From Sycon ciliatum (Eukaryota > Porifera > Calcarea > Leucosolenida > Sycettidae), in assembly GCF_964019385.1 (NCBI RefSeq), contig NC_088643.1, positions 8,017,052 through 8,081,051 on the forward strand: 64,000 bases of DNA, written 5' to 3'. The notes below the pieces were generated by a model, which was given only the letters and a program-made list of their open reading frames with translations, was not told the DNA's origin and searched no databases. The position numbers were made by a program, and so were the translations under genes. Numbering within the stretch: position 1 is the first letter of the stretch; each line of letters starts with the position of its first letter. Below, one piece after another: positions 34,442-43,989 of this stretch.

Positions 34442-35368
34442 AACCGCTACAAGATCAGCCCCAACCTTCACATGAACATCAGTTACAAAGCCATATGCAG
34501 AACACTCTACACAGCTGTGTCATTGGCACATTTGAAGTGGAGTGATTGGTTTTTTCTTCGTTGGGTCTACAAGGACTTCACGCAAGACATAGCCAGCAGG
34601 ATCAACAATTATTTATATTGTCTTCCCGTTCTCAGCCAAATAATGCAGAATGACCCAGAGCAATATGAGCCGTGGAAGCCAAAGTTAATTCTCCTGCCCG
34701 GCTTCAACATGCCCCCGTTTGTGCGGGCACGGGAAGCGAAGAAAATGTTTCCCAACCTATCCTTAACTGAGATCAGTAAACGGTACACAGGTCCCTTTGA
34801 TGTTGTCGGCCAATATTCCATTGGCAGCCTGAAACAGATGGAGTTGATCCGATACGGATCCGTGGAAGTGTACCAGGCTGCACTGATCAAAATGTTGTTC
34901 CTGGGAACACAGGAACTTGGTAAATACTTAGTCTACCATCACCGTTGTAACAAATTTAGTGACGTCGTGAACTGTTTGCACAAAGTAACAACTGTTGCTC
35001 AGGCTATGACATTGTTACCCTGCCTCGGAGGTGATCGGGAAGCATTGCCTCCTTTCCTGCGCATTACCATTGATGGGCCGCAGTTGACCTGGAGGGCACC
35101 GTCCGTCGCAGTGAATATTTGTAAAATACATTCCGCAGTCAAATCGTACATTGAAGAACGCCTGCTGATGGACATTGACGATTATTGCGGCGCATGTTCA
35201 GACTACCACAAGAGGCACTGCCACGTTAATGGATGGCTGCGTACCCAGAAGGCTCTCTTCAGAGGTTTTGGCAAATATCTTGCCTTTCAATATCCCGACT
35301 ACAAGGTATGGACCAAATACGAGCTACTTGAGGCCATGACGGAGTATGGCAGCACGCTAGGGGTTTAG
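34442..35368 (+). CDS. Second coding exon of F-box-like gene member A, complete copy
   Basis: This exon adds 308 residues after the first exon and ends at TAG 35366-35368. It begins N-R-Y-K-I-S-P-N, in phase with exon 1. Near the C-terminus there is a Cys/His cluster (about residues 387-399 of the joined protein: C-x2-C-x3-H-x2-H-C-H) that could bind a metal. After it come G-F-G-K-Y-L and V-W-T-K-Y-E-L-L-E-A-M-T-E-Y-G. The same ending, G-L-G-S-H-L and L-W-T-K-L-E-L-V-D-A-M-K-N-Y-G, closes the gene at 49132-50271, which establishes the family. No transmembrane segment or signal peptide is evident. If the first exon is an F-box, this part would be the substrate-binding half; that is inference. 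Confidence 0.7.
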   Translation, partial: NRYKISPNLHMNISYKAICRTLYTAVSLAHLKWSDWFFLRWVYKDFTQDIASRINNYLYCLPVLSQIMQNDPEQYEPWKPKLILLPGFNMPPFVRAREAKKMFPNLSLTEISKRYTGPFDVVGQYSIGSLKQMELIRYGSVEVYQAALIKMLFLGTQELGKYLVYHHRCNKFSDVVNCLHKVTTVAQAMTLLPCLGGDREALPPFLRITIDGPQLTWRAPSVAVNICKIHSAVKSYIEERLLMDIDDYCGACSDYHKRHCHVNGWLRTQKALFRGFGKYLAFQYPDYKVWTKYELLEAMTEYGSTLGV

Positions 35369-35369
35369 A

Positions 35370-35502
35370 CATGAAAAAGTATTGAAAAGTAAAAGTGGCT
35401 AGCTTAGAGCTGTAATGGGTGGGCAAATGTCGTTCACAGAAGGCATCCATGCATTTGTACCGCCTGTGGTACAGTTCCCGATTTGTCGCTTCCGTTATTC
35501 TT
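35370..35502. other. 3' flank of F-box-like gene member A
   Basis: No canonical AATAAA is seen within about 130 bases after the stop codon, so the polyadenylation site cannot be placed. Confidence 0.35.
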
Positions 35503-36009
35503 TCATGTCACGTTTATATCCACTTTCCCACAGAGTGTCATACAACTTCCATAATCCGAACCCCCTACGAAATACGATAGGTGTCCTCCATTACGAGACT
35601 TTATAAGCAGTACCGTCCTTCCTAGAGCATCGCCAATTTTGCTCAGCAAGTCCCCTATATTCTGTGCCTTTTCTCCTTGGCCCCATTTCCCTTTGAAATA
35701 CAGACCATATCTACTGCGAAAGAAAGACCGAATTGAACGCCACAATTATAGCTTCCCACCTCATTTGCACTGCTGCGCCACGCGATGCTGGCCCGTGGTA
35801 ACCCCCTTGCTATTTCGCCTTAGGCCTGTGACTGAAATACAACTCTCTTTGTTGCAATCTTCATGTAATGTTGGTGCTTTTATTACCTCAATTTCCCACT
35901 TTCGTTTTCTAATTTCTTTTCTTCTCCATCTCCATTGCCGGTTAGCGTCCACATCCATTGTATTGGATGCCGACATAGCACCGTGAAGAAATGAATGACT
36001 ATAATACAT
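35503..36009 (-). pseudogene. Unrecognised minus-strand frame broken once
   Basis: Two minus-strand frames, 35761-36009 and 35503-35745, follow each other with a break between. The first is charged (Q-W-R-W-R-R-K-E-I-R-K-R-K-W-E). The second has N-I-G-D-L-L-S-K-I-G-D-A-L-G-R-T-V. They may be one decayed gene or exons. I do not recognise a family, and chance frames are possible. Confidence 0.25.
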
Positions 36010-36117
36010 TACTAGTAGGTACCCTTATTTCTGTATTATTTTCGAGCTGGGAATGTGAACATAGTAAAAAAATATTAAAAAAAGCCTCGCACTGGTTTCT
36101 GTAGCCGGAAGATTCCT

Positions 36118-36420
36118 ACGTTACTAGCAGCACCCGGCCAGCGTTGCCTGGCCGAACGTGGCATGTGGGTGAAGCAAGTACATGAACAGCACACGTGCTC
36201 AGCACGTGGTGGTGGCTACACGATTCGCACGCTTGGCGTGCTCAGTGCTTCTGTGGCTGCTTCCGCTAGATATACGATTCGCACGCTTTGCGTCCTCAGT
36301 GCTTCTGCGGCCGCTAGCTACACTGTTCGCACGCTTCGCGTGCTCAGGGCAGCGCAGCTTCGCAGCGCTTCTGCGTGACACACACACACAAACACACGTC
36401 ACAGGTGCCTCTTCTTTATA
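36118..36420 (+). repeat. First of two copies of a ~290-base GC-rich repeat
   Basis: Begins ACTAGCAGCACCCGGCCAG, with a hairpin CGGCCAG/CTGGCCG, and continues with alternating CACGATTCGCACGCTT and GTGCTCAGTGCTTCTG words to ACACACGTCACAGGTGCCTC. The same order recurs at 36668-36965. The two copies are separated by a 242-base TIR element, so they look like a tandem pair split by an insertion. Confidence 0.85.
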
Positions 36421-36662
36421 CACTCATACCTCGGTTATCCGGACTTCGAAGTTACGGGCACTTCGGTCTACCGGGCACTATTTGGGCGAGTTTCAGGGGA
36501 AATATTACTACTCTTTTGTCACTTTTCGTAGAAATATTGACGTCATATGCCATATCGATGGCCTTTTCCCTATCAAGATGTATATGATTCGGAGTTACGG
36601 GCACCCTCGAAGTTACGGGCAGTGTCCGGTCCCGAAGCGCCCGGATAAGAGAGGTATGAGTG
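36421..36662. mobile_element. Tigger/pogo-like MITE with TA target duplication
   Basis: The ends CACTCATACCTCGG and CCTCTCATACTCAC-type complement (right end GAGAGGTATGAGTG) form terminal inverted repeats, with GGTTATCCGG matched by CCGGATAAGAG just inside. TA flanks both sides (36419-36420 and 36663-36664). TA targets and ATACCTCG-type ends are typical of the Tc1/mariner superclass, including Tigger/pogo. At 242 bases it is non-autonomous. Inside there are repeated GAAGTTACGGGCA words. Confidence 0.75.
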
Positions 36663-36664
36663 TA

Positions 36665-36965
36665 GTATACTAGCAGCACCCGGCCAGCGTTGCCTGGCCG
36701 AACGTGGCATGCGGGTGAAGCAAGTACATGAACAGCACACGTGCCCAGCACGTGGTGGTGGCTACACGATTCGAAAGCTTCGCGTGCTCAGTGCTTCTGT
36801 GGCTGCTTCCGCTAGCTACACGATTCGGACGCTTTGCGTGCTCACTGCTCAGTGCTTCTGCGGCCGCTAGCTACACTGTTCGCACGCTTCGCGTGCTCAT
36901 GGCAGCGCTGCTCCTCAGCATGGCCTGAGCGTGACACACACACACACGTCACAGGTGCCTCTTAT
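36665..36965 (+). repeat. Second copy of the ~290-base GC-rich repeat
   Basis: Matches 36118-36420 with substitutions and small gaps, ending in the same ACACACGTCACAGGTGCCTC word. This copy has no MITE and so shows the undisturbed right end (TATTATATATGTAGGAC). Confidence 0.85.
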
Positions 36966-36974
36966 TATATATGT

Positions 36975-37395
36975 AGGACTCAGTGACCAGTCAAGGCCCC
37001 ATGACCAATCACGGTCCCCGTGACCAGTCAAACAGTCACAAACCCCCCGTGACCAGTCACAAATTAGTTTACCAGTCACAACACCCCATGACCAGTCACA
37101 AATCACCATACATGTACATGTGTAGACACAGTTCGTGACTGCTCACTGAGTGATTTGTACTGCAGGATTTGTTTTGGCAACTATAATTCCCTGTGAGCAG
37201 TCACAGGCAGAATGTACAGTTGTGTAGAGCAGACAGGTCCCTGATTGCTCACCGAGTGCTTTGCAGTACAGGACTTGTGGTGGGAATTATATTTCCATGT
37301 GAGCAGTCACAGACAGAGTGTACAGTTGTGACCACTACATTTCTCTGAACGCAGTCACAAGCAGAATGCTACGTACAGTTGTGATCTCTGTATTA
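36975..37395 (+). repeat. Degenerate minisatellites of ACCAGTCAC and GAGCAGTCAC units
   Basis: From 36980 to 37105 the word TGACCAGTCA occurs about seven times with irregular spacing. From 37125 to 37395 a longer unit of about 120 bases repeats two to three times, containing TGAGCAGTCACAGGCAGAATG, a GTACAGTTGTG word and a GAGTG(A/C)TTTG word. No coding signal. Confidence 0.8.
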
Positions 37396-37411
37396 AAGTG
37401 CATGATTTGTT

Positions 37412-38350
37412 GTGCTAACTATTATAAAAATCGTACTCCGGAACCACCCTAATACTGTCAAATGCCGTGGAAACCCGCTACCAGCAGTTCCCCATGCGAA
37501 GTACCTGGGCATCACGATAGACGAGCACGTTCGATTTGACGAACACGTTAACAATGCTGTGAAGAAGGCCTCGCAGAAGGTGGGAGCACTATGGAGAGCC
37601 CGCCGTTGCCTTACAAGAAAGTCCAGAGAGCAGTACGTGAAATCCGTTGTGATGCCAGATTTGCTCTACAGGTCCGTGGCGTTCTCTGGGTGCCTTCGAC
37701 AAGACCAGGGGTCCCGCCTTCAGGTCCAGCAAAATCGTGCGGCACGCGCCATATTCGGCCTGCCACCTCGCACAAGCGCCCAACCTCTGCTTGCTCGCCT
37801 GCAGCTGTATGGCATCGAAGAGCTCCACAAGCAAAAGACCCTTATTATGATCTGGCGTTGCTCGAATTGTCGGGCAAGCAATGCACTGCAAACCCTTTAC
37901 TTCTGGAGCATCCCAATACTCGAACAACGCGCCCGCAACGCAGCTTCGGCCTTCGAGTGCCCAAATCTACCTCCAAAGCCGGCCACGACCGTCCAACCGC
38001 TCGCGGGTCCATTTTATGGAACACCCTGCCATCCGACGTGCGTGGTATTACCCAGTACCACCAGTTCAAACAAGCCTGCCTCCCTTTCTGTCTTGCTAGC
38101 AGTAGCACCCACTACTGAACACTACAGGAATCTTTGAACGTTTGCGGTACTCCACAGTACCAGTCATGTGCTGTTTACCGCCTCCCCGTTGTTGTATTCT
38201 AACGTTAACGTTATTCATTGACAGAGCGTTCTTTGCTTTGTACTACACCCTGCTATCATTTTAGGCTAACTACAATATTTTACTGTTTCCATTCGCTTCC
38301 ATGTAATTGGGCGACACCGCCCGATTGGTTCTGCGAATTCAAATAAAAAT
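37412..38350 (+). mobile_element. 3' fragment of a CR1/Jockey-like retrotransposon
   Basis: Two overlapping frames together cover the last part of a reverse transcriptase polyprotein: H-A-K-Y-L-G-I-T-I-D near 37490, A-L-W-R-A-R-R-C-L near 37590, then N-R-A-A-R-A-I-F-G-L near 37735. In the other frame, near 38015, comes G-S-I-L-W-N-T-L-P-S-D-V-R. A frameshift therefore lies between about 37900 and 38000. The catalytic core is missing. The 3' end is near 38345, with AATAAAAATG followed by CTACCTACC. Confidence 0.75.
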
Positions 38351-38479
38351 GTATCTACCTACCAGATGGCTTCTTGGTCAGACTAAACAAGTGCTGAAAG
38401 CAGTATTTTTTTTAACTAAGATCCTCAAATGTTGTGATTATTGTGAGGTTTTGTGTGAAATTTTAATTTTCGGCTATCA

Positions 38480-40165
38480 CATTTCTACTTCAACGCCATC
38501 AACAACTTACGCCAACTACGCTCTGGGAAGAAGGCTGCGCCTGTGCGTCTTGCTGACGCAGACGGCAGAATCATGGCAGACATCTCATGGAATCTTAATG
38601 CCTTTAATGAATATTATGAATCGGTATTTTACACTGATGGCCAGCCACTCGACCTCAGGCAGCAATCGAATGAGGAAGATCCATTCACAATCGAAGAAGT
38701 ACGGTCTGCAATTATCAAGCAGAAGTCTGGTGGTGCTGTCGGTCCTGATGGTATCAGTGCTGATGCTTTGAAGTCAGCTAAAAACCTTTTCGCACCCTGG
38801 CTGACGAATTTCTTCAACGCTGTTCAAGCTACAGAGTACTGTCCTGACGACATGCGCTGCGGCCTCATCGTTCCCATCTACAAAGCCGGCAAGCCTCTAG
38901 GACATCCAAAAAGCTACCGCCCCGTTATGCTCCTTTCCGTCGTCCGTGAGATCTTGACGTCAATACTCACCCGACGACACACACTCCATGTGCAGTCATA
39001 TGTGGCAGAGAGCCAAGCTGGTTTCCGCCCTGGCAGATCGACCACGGATGGTGTCTTTTACGCCAGGACGATGTGTGAGCGAGCACTACTTGGCGACTGG
39101 TCGTATTCATCGGCACTATTGGACTTCAGCGGTGCGTTTGACACTGTCATTCGTCAGGTTGCTCTGGAGAGGTTAGCCACTGCTGGCGCACCAACGTCCA
39201 CCACTGCAGTCCTAGTATCAAACACAACAGCCCGCACGAAGCTTGGTAAACAACTAAGCAAACCATTTCCAACGAACATCGGCGTCGTCCAGGGTGACCC
39301 AATGTCACCAATAATGTTTATAACTTACGCCGAAGGTTCCATGCGTAGGATCCGAGAGCAAGCTCTACCCGCGTCAGACCTACCAGCAACTTTCACACAA
39401 TACGCAGACGACACCACTGCCCATCAGAACGAGCGATCATCTGTGGAAGAAACCGTCCGTGTGTGTGAACCCGTTTTCTCGGATGACAATCTGAAGCTGA
39501 ACGTGGCAAAAACTCAATATTTCACTGTGACCAAGGAAGATGATTCCTGGAAATCGGTGAAGCTGCTGGGGAGTATGCTAGGCACAGCAGAAGACATAGC
39601 AGCCAGAGTGTCTGCTGCAAATCGGGCATTTGCAAGCATTCCATGGAAACGCCACAACCTGAATTCCAGGCTGTGTATGTTTTCCTGCCTGATATTGCCT
39701 GTCTTGCTGTATAATTGTGCGCTTTGGACCTTATCGCAAACATTAACCGACGTCGTCAATGTATGGCACCGGAAAAACATCGTACCATCATTGGTATCAC
39801 GTACCCACAACGAATCTCGAACACAGCGCTGTATGCCAGAACCGAGCAGACCCCACTATCTCAAGTCTGCAGGCAACGGAGACTGCTGTGGTTCGGCCAT
39901 GTAGTGAGGGAAGGCGAAGAATCGTCCTCGTTCCAAGCCCTCCTAATGTCAATCAACACAACAGACATACGACGACCCCGAGGACGACCACGTCTGAGAT
40001 GGATCGACGTTGTCAAGAAAGACTTACAATGCATTAATCTGTCGCTTCTGGATGCTGTGCAATCTGCTTCTGATAGAGCTGCTTGGCTCGAAATTGTTAA
40101 CAGATGCGTTGACCTCATGCAATGAGTGAAATGCGAACTGTCATTATTATTATTATTATTATCAC
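38480..40165 (+). mobile_element. RTE-like retrotransposon, 5'-truncated, with (ATT)n tail
   Basis: The frame enters in the linker before the reverse transcriptase and runs to 39904. It contains G-G-A-V-G-P-D-G-I-S near 38730, L-I-V-P-I-Y-K-A-G-K near 38865, S-Q-A-G-F-R-P-G-R-S-T near 39010, G-V-V-Q-G-D-P-M-S-P near 39283, and the catalytic Y-A-D-D at about 39401. A single frameshift near 39770 moves the rest to another frame (39775-40125), which carries R-R-L-L-W-F-G-H-V and R-R-P-R-G-R-P-R-L-R-W. The tail is (ATT)n at 40142-40161. No endonuclease domain is present. This is the best-preserved reverse transcriptase core in the window. Confidence 0.9.
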
Positions 40166-40250
40166 ATTTCGTTAATTTCTTATTTTTAGACGGGGTCCAT
40201 GGACTAGAACACAATAACTTTTTTAGAAAACTGCCATAAAGCAGTTTTTA

Positions 40251-40440
40251 TTGCTATAATGACCCATTGCGCTTGACCCGGGTTGAAATTTCGCCCCGAG
40301 GATTGAAATCAACCAGGGTCAACAAAATCGTACAAAGGTACTTCTGTGCGTATCTCGCGCCAGGTCTGAACGGCACTGCAGATGCAAATTTCGCGCGAAC
40401 GGATTCACGTGACCATACAGGACTGTAGAAGTTTGGGTTT
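40251..40440 (-). mobile_element. Fragment of the GACCCGGGTTGAAAT MITE family, minus orientation
   Basis: About 180 bases are the reverse complement of 43290-43475, including GACCATACAGGACTGTAGAA, GCAAATTTCGCGCGAACGG and TTGACCCGGGTTGAAAT. The terminal GGCTGTGTTTACATGA sequence is absent, so this copy is truncated at both ends. Confidence 0.75.
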
Positions 40441-40562
40441 TTTTTGGACAAGCCTTGAGCCTCTTGTACGGGCAAAATAACACATTTTGTGAAGAATCAA
40501 CACAATTACATAAAACGAATCATCAGACACAGAGTCTGTCACTCAGTAAGATCACTGCAGGT

Positions 40563-42145
40563 TCACTGGATGCGTGCCTCCGCCGCCACTAGCACAGCAG
40601 GGGACTCAGGCACGGCAGGAGCAAACATGCTCCTTGAGCCACGCAGGCACATAGCACCACAACGCACCAGGGCAAACCCAAGGCGGCAGCGCAGCAAGGA
40701 GATAATCTGCCCGTATGGCTCCTTACTCTTCTCAGCCAGGAGAGAGGCGACCCGCGTGAAAAGAGCATTGGCATGCTTGCCATAGCCACCAGAGGCAGAA
40801 AGCACAACGGGCACGAAGGAGGCATGCTCAACTTCACGTACTCGCTCTTCGTGCTTCCGGCGCTTTTCCTGTTCATGGCGTCTGTAGCTAGCAGCGAGGG
40901 AGGTGGCACGATTCGAAGACGCAAAAGGGTTGAACACCGGTACATCAATAAAGATGCGCTCGAATCGGCCACCCCACACACCACTAGCTGCAACGTCCAG
41001 CCGAGCTTGCTCCTCCGTGACAGCTGTGCGATGGCGGAAGGCCTCTCCGGTGACGGGCTGAAGGTGGGATTCCACTGACACGTTGTGAGCGACCTGCCTT
41101 AGAGCTCTGGCGGTGATGTACCTCACCTCGTTATGTCGCAGCGTCGGGAAGCCACCAAACGGGCACGACAGGGCGTGACTCACATTCAGCGGCTTACTGC
41201 ACACGCAGAGGCTTGGGAGCCGAGGAGGTGTCCAGCCGTACCGGAGGCACAGGCCATCCCGGAAATCTCCCTTGCTGAGTGTGAAACCATGGCGGCTGAG
41301 GGGGCGGCAGGTCAGCCAGCTGGATGCACCCTTTTCTGAGGCCAGGTCGAGAACAGGGGCCAGCTCCCGGTGATCCGAGCGAAGGGCGTCAGCCATAGAC
41401 TTGAACGCGCTCCGCTTCTCGGCCCGAACCGTCGCCTTGACCGTCCTGAGCTGAGTCAGAGAGTCGCCAAGAGACGACTCCTGCTCCAGCAGGCGAGACA
41501 CGAGGCTAGCCGTGATCCTTCGGGATGAGGTGTACTGTTCAGCCACTGAACAAGGGTCTGCCATACCCAGTCCTCCATGCCGGCAAGGCAGAGAGAGTAG
41601 GGAGCGAACAGTTGTCCCAGGTGGAGTCTGACCCGTGATGGCCGGGATGAGCCGACCGCTGATTGCGTGTTCCAGCGGTTCAAGTAGGGACGGCGGGATG
41701 GAGGAGGTCCGGCAGAGGAAGGACCACTTGTTTTGCAGGCCCTGTGTGAAGGCGGAGTAGGCGGCCTGTGGCTGCGATGCAGCGATGGTCGTGAGCTGCG
41801 CAACTTCCTCACACCAGGTGGCGACCTTGGACTGGACAAATTGTTCTATAAACTCATCCGTGCCCAAAGGTGCACCAAGGTGGCGGCAACCATCACACGT
41901 GACCTGCACACCGGTTCCCTCGAACATCTCGATAGCAGCTGCGTGCCTGGAGGGCTTGACCAGGAGGAGTGACTTCTGGGCATTCCAGTGGTAGCCATAC
42001 CCGAGACCGTGGCTGACGAGATTGTCCCACCATTGGCGAACAGGCGTTAGCTTGCCACCGGCTACAGCATCGTTCGCATACCAGCCCTGTTTCGCACCAG
42101 GCACTGCAACTTTCTTGATGAGCGGGAGGACTCCAAGCGCATATA
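40563..42145 (-). pseudogene. C-terminal part of a reverse transcriptase with a Cys/His domain
   Basis: A minus-strand frame of about 520 codons is open almost to the TIR element at 42146. It starts just after the RT motif Y-A-N-D at about 42079 (normally Y-A-D-D, so a catalytic Asp is replaced by Asn). It continues through G-R-L-I-P-A-I-T-G-Q and L-P-C-R-H-G-G-L-G-M, and then a Cys/His segment: C-V-C, H-A-L-S-C-P-F-G-G-F near 41160, R-H-N-E-V-R. Next comes A-R-L-D-V with I-F-I-D-V-P-V-F-N-P about 20 residues on, a spacing that could fit a nuclease-like fold. From memory, proteins with H-A-L-S-C-P-x-G-G-x-x-x-x-R-H-N-E occur as multicopy RT elements in cnidarians and fish. The upstream RT half is at 42931-43009. 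Confidence 0.75.
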
Positions 42146-42930
42146 CGAGGTGATTCGTAATTTTTTAACATTGCGTCATTTCTTAACAAATCGGTAAAAT
42201 ATCTCATTGCCAGCACCTGCAAAAAGTCACGTCAAATTTCTTTTTGCCATTGCCATTGTCAATGTTCTGTCAAGTTCACCTCCAAAATTGAGACTGATAT
42301 TCCTTCAGGAAGTGACATTGCAAGAGCTTTCAGTCTGCATGTGCGCGATGTTCACGGTAAAATAGAGTATAAGAGAGTCATAGCCGCTGGTTTCAACCTC
42401 CAGTGACAATATATTTAGCTGAAAAGGAAGCATATGATAGATACATACTGGAAACGACGCCTGGGAAGGAGGAATGGGGTGTGTTGGCCCTGGTAATGGC
42501 CAAACATTGGCAATTACTGAATTTACTAACAGATGTTGATCACAATTGCATATAAAATCAGGGTGATACACCTACTGCTATGCAAGCTTGAATGGCTTGT
42601 ATTTGGATCAACATGATCTTGATCCAGTCTTGCTGGACCATCCTGGATACGTAGGGTCTCTTTCTATTGAAAACTGACTTGAAATTGTGCTGCTAAGGCC
42701 TATTTTACCATGATGTTAAGAAATGACCACAACAAATAATATGCGGAAAAATTGCCATTTTTCAACTGCCCCCTGCTTCCCTACACCAAGGATTATATGC
42801 ATGAACAACCCACCATTGCAATCTAAGGACATCAGTATTACATTTTTGGAGGAAGAAATGGAAAGATTCGCACCTCAAACACTACGGAAGGCTTTTTTAC
42901 TTTCGTGTTAAATAATGACGAATCACCTCG
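42146..42930. mobile_element. 785-base TIR element inserted in the reverse transcriptase, TA target duplication
   Basis: The ends are CGAGGTGATTCGT at 42146 and ACGAATCACCTCG at 42930. The inverted repeat extends to about 26 bases with two mismatches. TA flanks both sides (42144-42145, 42931-42932). Counting one TA once, the codons on the two sides of the element are in phase and read through the conserved region after T-T-Q-G-D-P. That identifies the exact insertion. No transposase frame is present. TA targets fit a Tc1/mariner-type mobiliser. Confidence 0.85.
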
Positions 42931-43009
42931 TACGGGCATGGCCAGAGGGTCACCCTGAGTGGTACCCTCGCACGATAGCAAGCACTCTCCATCAACGAAT
43001 AGGCGGGAT
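42931..43009 (-). pseudogene. RT active-site fragment belonging to 40563-42145
   Basis: Minus-strand codons read S-R-L-F-V-D-G-E-C-L-L-S followed by E-G-T-T-Q-G-D-P-L-A-M-P, the RT motif that precedes the Y-A-D-D loop. They connect to the larger frame across the TIR element. Upstream the gene is cut by the palindrome that begins at 43010. Confidence 0.8.
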
Positions 43010-43289
43010 GTGGACTTTTGGCGGCATATCAGTATTTGACCCGGGTCAACTGTCTTCATGTAAACGCTCACCTCTTTTGTCTATCGTACAGACTTTCAAC
43101 CCGGGCTGAACTCGACCCGGGTTGAAATTTCTTATGCAAACACAGCCTTGAGGCTGTGTTTACATGAGAAATTTCAACCCGGGTCGAGTTCAGCCCGGGT
43201 TGAAAGTCTATACGACAGACAAAAGAGGTGAGCGTTTACATGAAGACAGTTGACCCGGGTCAAATACTGATATGCCGCCAAAAGTCCAC
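43010..43289. repeat. 280-base near-perfect palindrome
   Basis: Arms of 138 bases with about four mismatches by eye, separated by TTGA (43148-43151). The left arm begins GTGGACTTTTGGCGGCATAT. Each arm contains several self-complementary GACCCGGGTC or AACCCGGGTT words. The right arm is also the left end of the MITE at 43151-43553, so the palindrome joins a truncated inverted MITE to a complete one. Confidence 0.95.
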
Positions 43290-43553
43290 TTCTACAGTCC
43301 TGTATGGTCACGTGAATCCGTTCGCGCGAAATTTGCATCTGCAGTGCTGTTCAAACCTGGCGCGAGATACGCACAGAAGTACGTTTGTACGATTTTCTTG
43401 ACCCGGGTTGATTTCAACCCGGGGCGAAATTTCAACCCGGGTCAAGCGCAATGCGTCATGTAAACGCGCCATTCACTTTGTGCACATGGCGGGTTGAAAT
43501 CTGACCCGGGTCGAACTCAACCCGGGTTGAAACGCTTCATGTAAACACAGCCT
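43151..43553 (+). mobile_element. Complete MITE with AGGCTGTGTTTACATGA ends
   Basis: The terminal inverted repeats AGGCTGTGTTTACATGA and TCATGTAAACACAGCCT enclose about 400 bases rich in CCCGGGTTGAAAT words. Relatives are at 40251-40440, 43010-43147 and 55894-56005. There is no open frame of note and a target duplication is not clear. Many internal CCCGGG palindromes give it unusually strong secondary structure. Confidence 0.85.
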
Positions 43554-43559
43554 TGATCA

Positions 43560-43828
43560 GTGCAAGCTGGGGACGCTACGGGTACGGGATTTGTGGACTG
43601 CATTCTCTCTACTACATGCACTTCCTTCAGTTGAGCAACTTCTACTTGCAAGGAGACAATGGCGTCTGTCTTGCTCGTTCGAAGACATTCCATTTCTGCA
43701 GCCATACCTTTTATAGTCTCGTTAAGCAGCTGGAAAGTGGAGAGCAGGTTGCTTACCATTTGGTCAGGTGACTCCCGTATTCCTAGTCCTTCCTTGCGAA
43801 GGGCAACAACCAAGTCTTGTCGGCCCAT
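43560..43828 (-). pseudogene. Short frame with a coiled-coil-like segment
   Basis: The minus strand reads M-G-R-Q-D-L-V-V-A-L-R-K, then a heptad-like stretch (I-K-G-M-A-A-E-M-E-C-L, V-S-L-Q-V-E-V-A-Q-L-K-E), and is truncated by the MITE at 43553. It could be the start of a retrotransposon ORF1 or an exon. I do not recognise it. Confidence 0.3.
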
Positions 43829-43987
43829 TGTCTCTGCTTTGGTCAGTCGGAGTCAGAGAGGACAATTTCAGTTGCCTCCCCACAAGCACTCATGACCAAG
43901 GTTTTGACTTCCGAAACGAAATAACAAGCGCAACAGCAGACTTCGCATGTCTTCTGTACAAACTTAAACTAACAAAGTCATCAACTC

Positions 43988-43989
<2 letters not shown>

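Larger units (their letters stand above)
21047..35120. repeat. Right copy of the 21-kb-period tandem duplication
   Basis: This is the counterpart of 1-14074. The offset is 21046 at both ends and drifts to 21052 in the middle as simple repeats change length. Unlike the left copy, it runs on past 35120 into the intact 3' end of the second exon of the F-box-like gene, so this side keeps the ancestral arrangement. If the duplicated unit is 14075-35120, the left copy should begin about 7 kb before the window. Confidence 0.95.

Noticed and set aside
40773..41339. Plus-strand frames opposite the RT C-terminal domain
   Set aside because: They are shadows of the long minus-strand frame, which carries clear family motifs.
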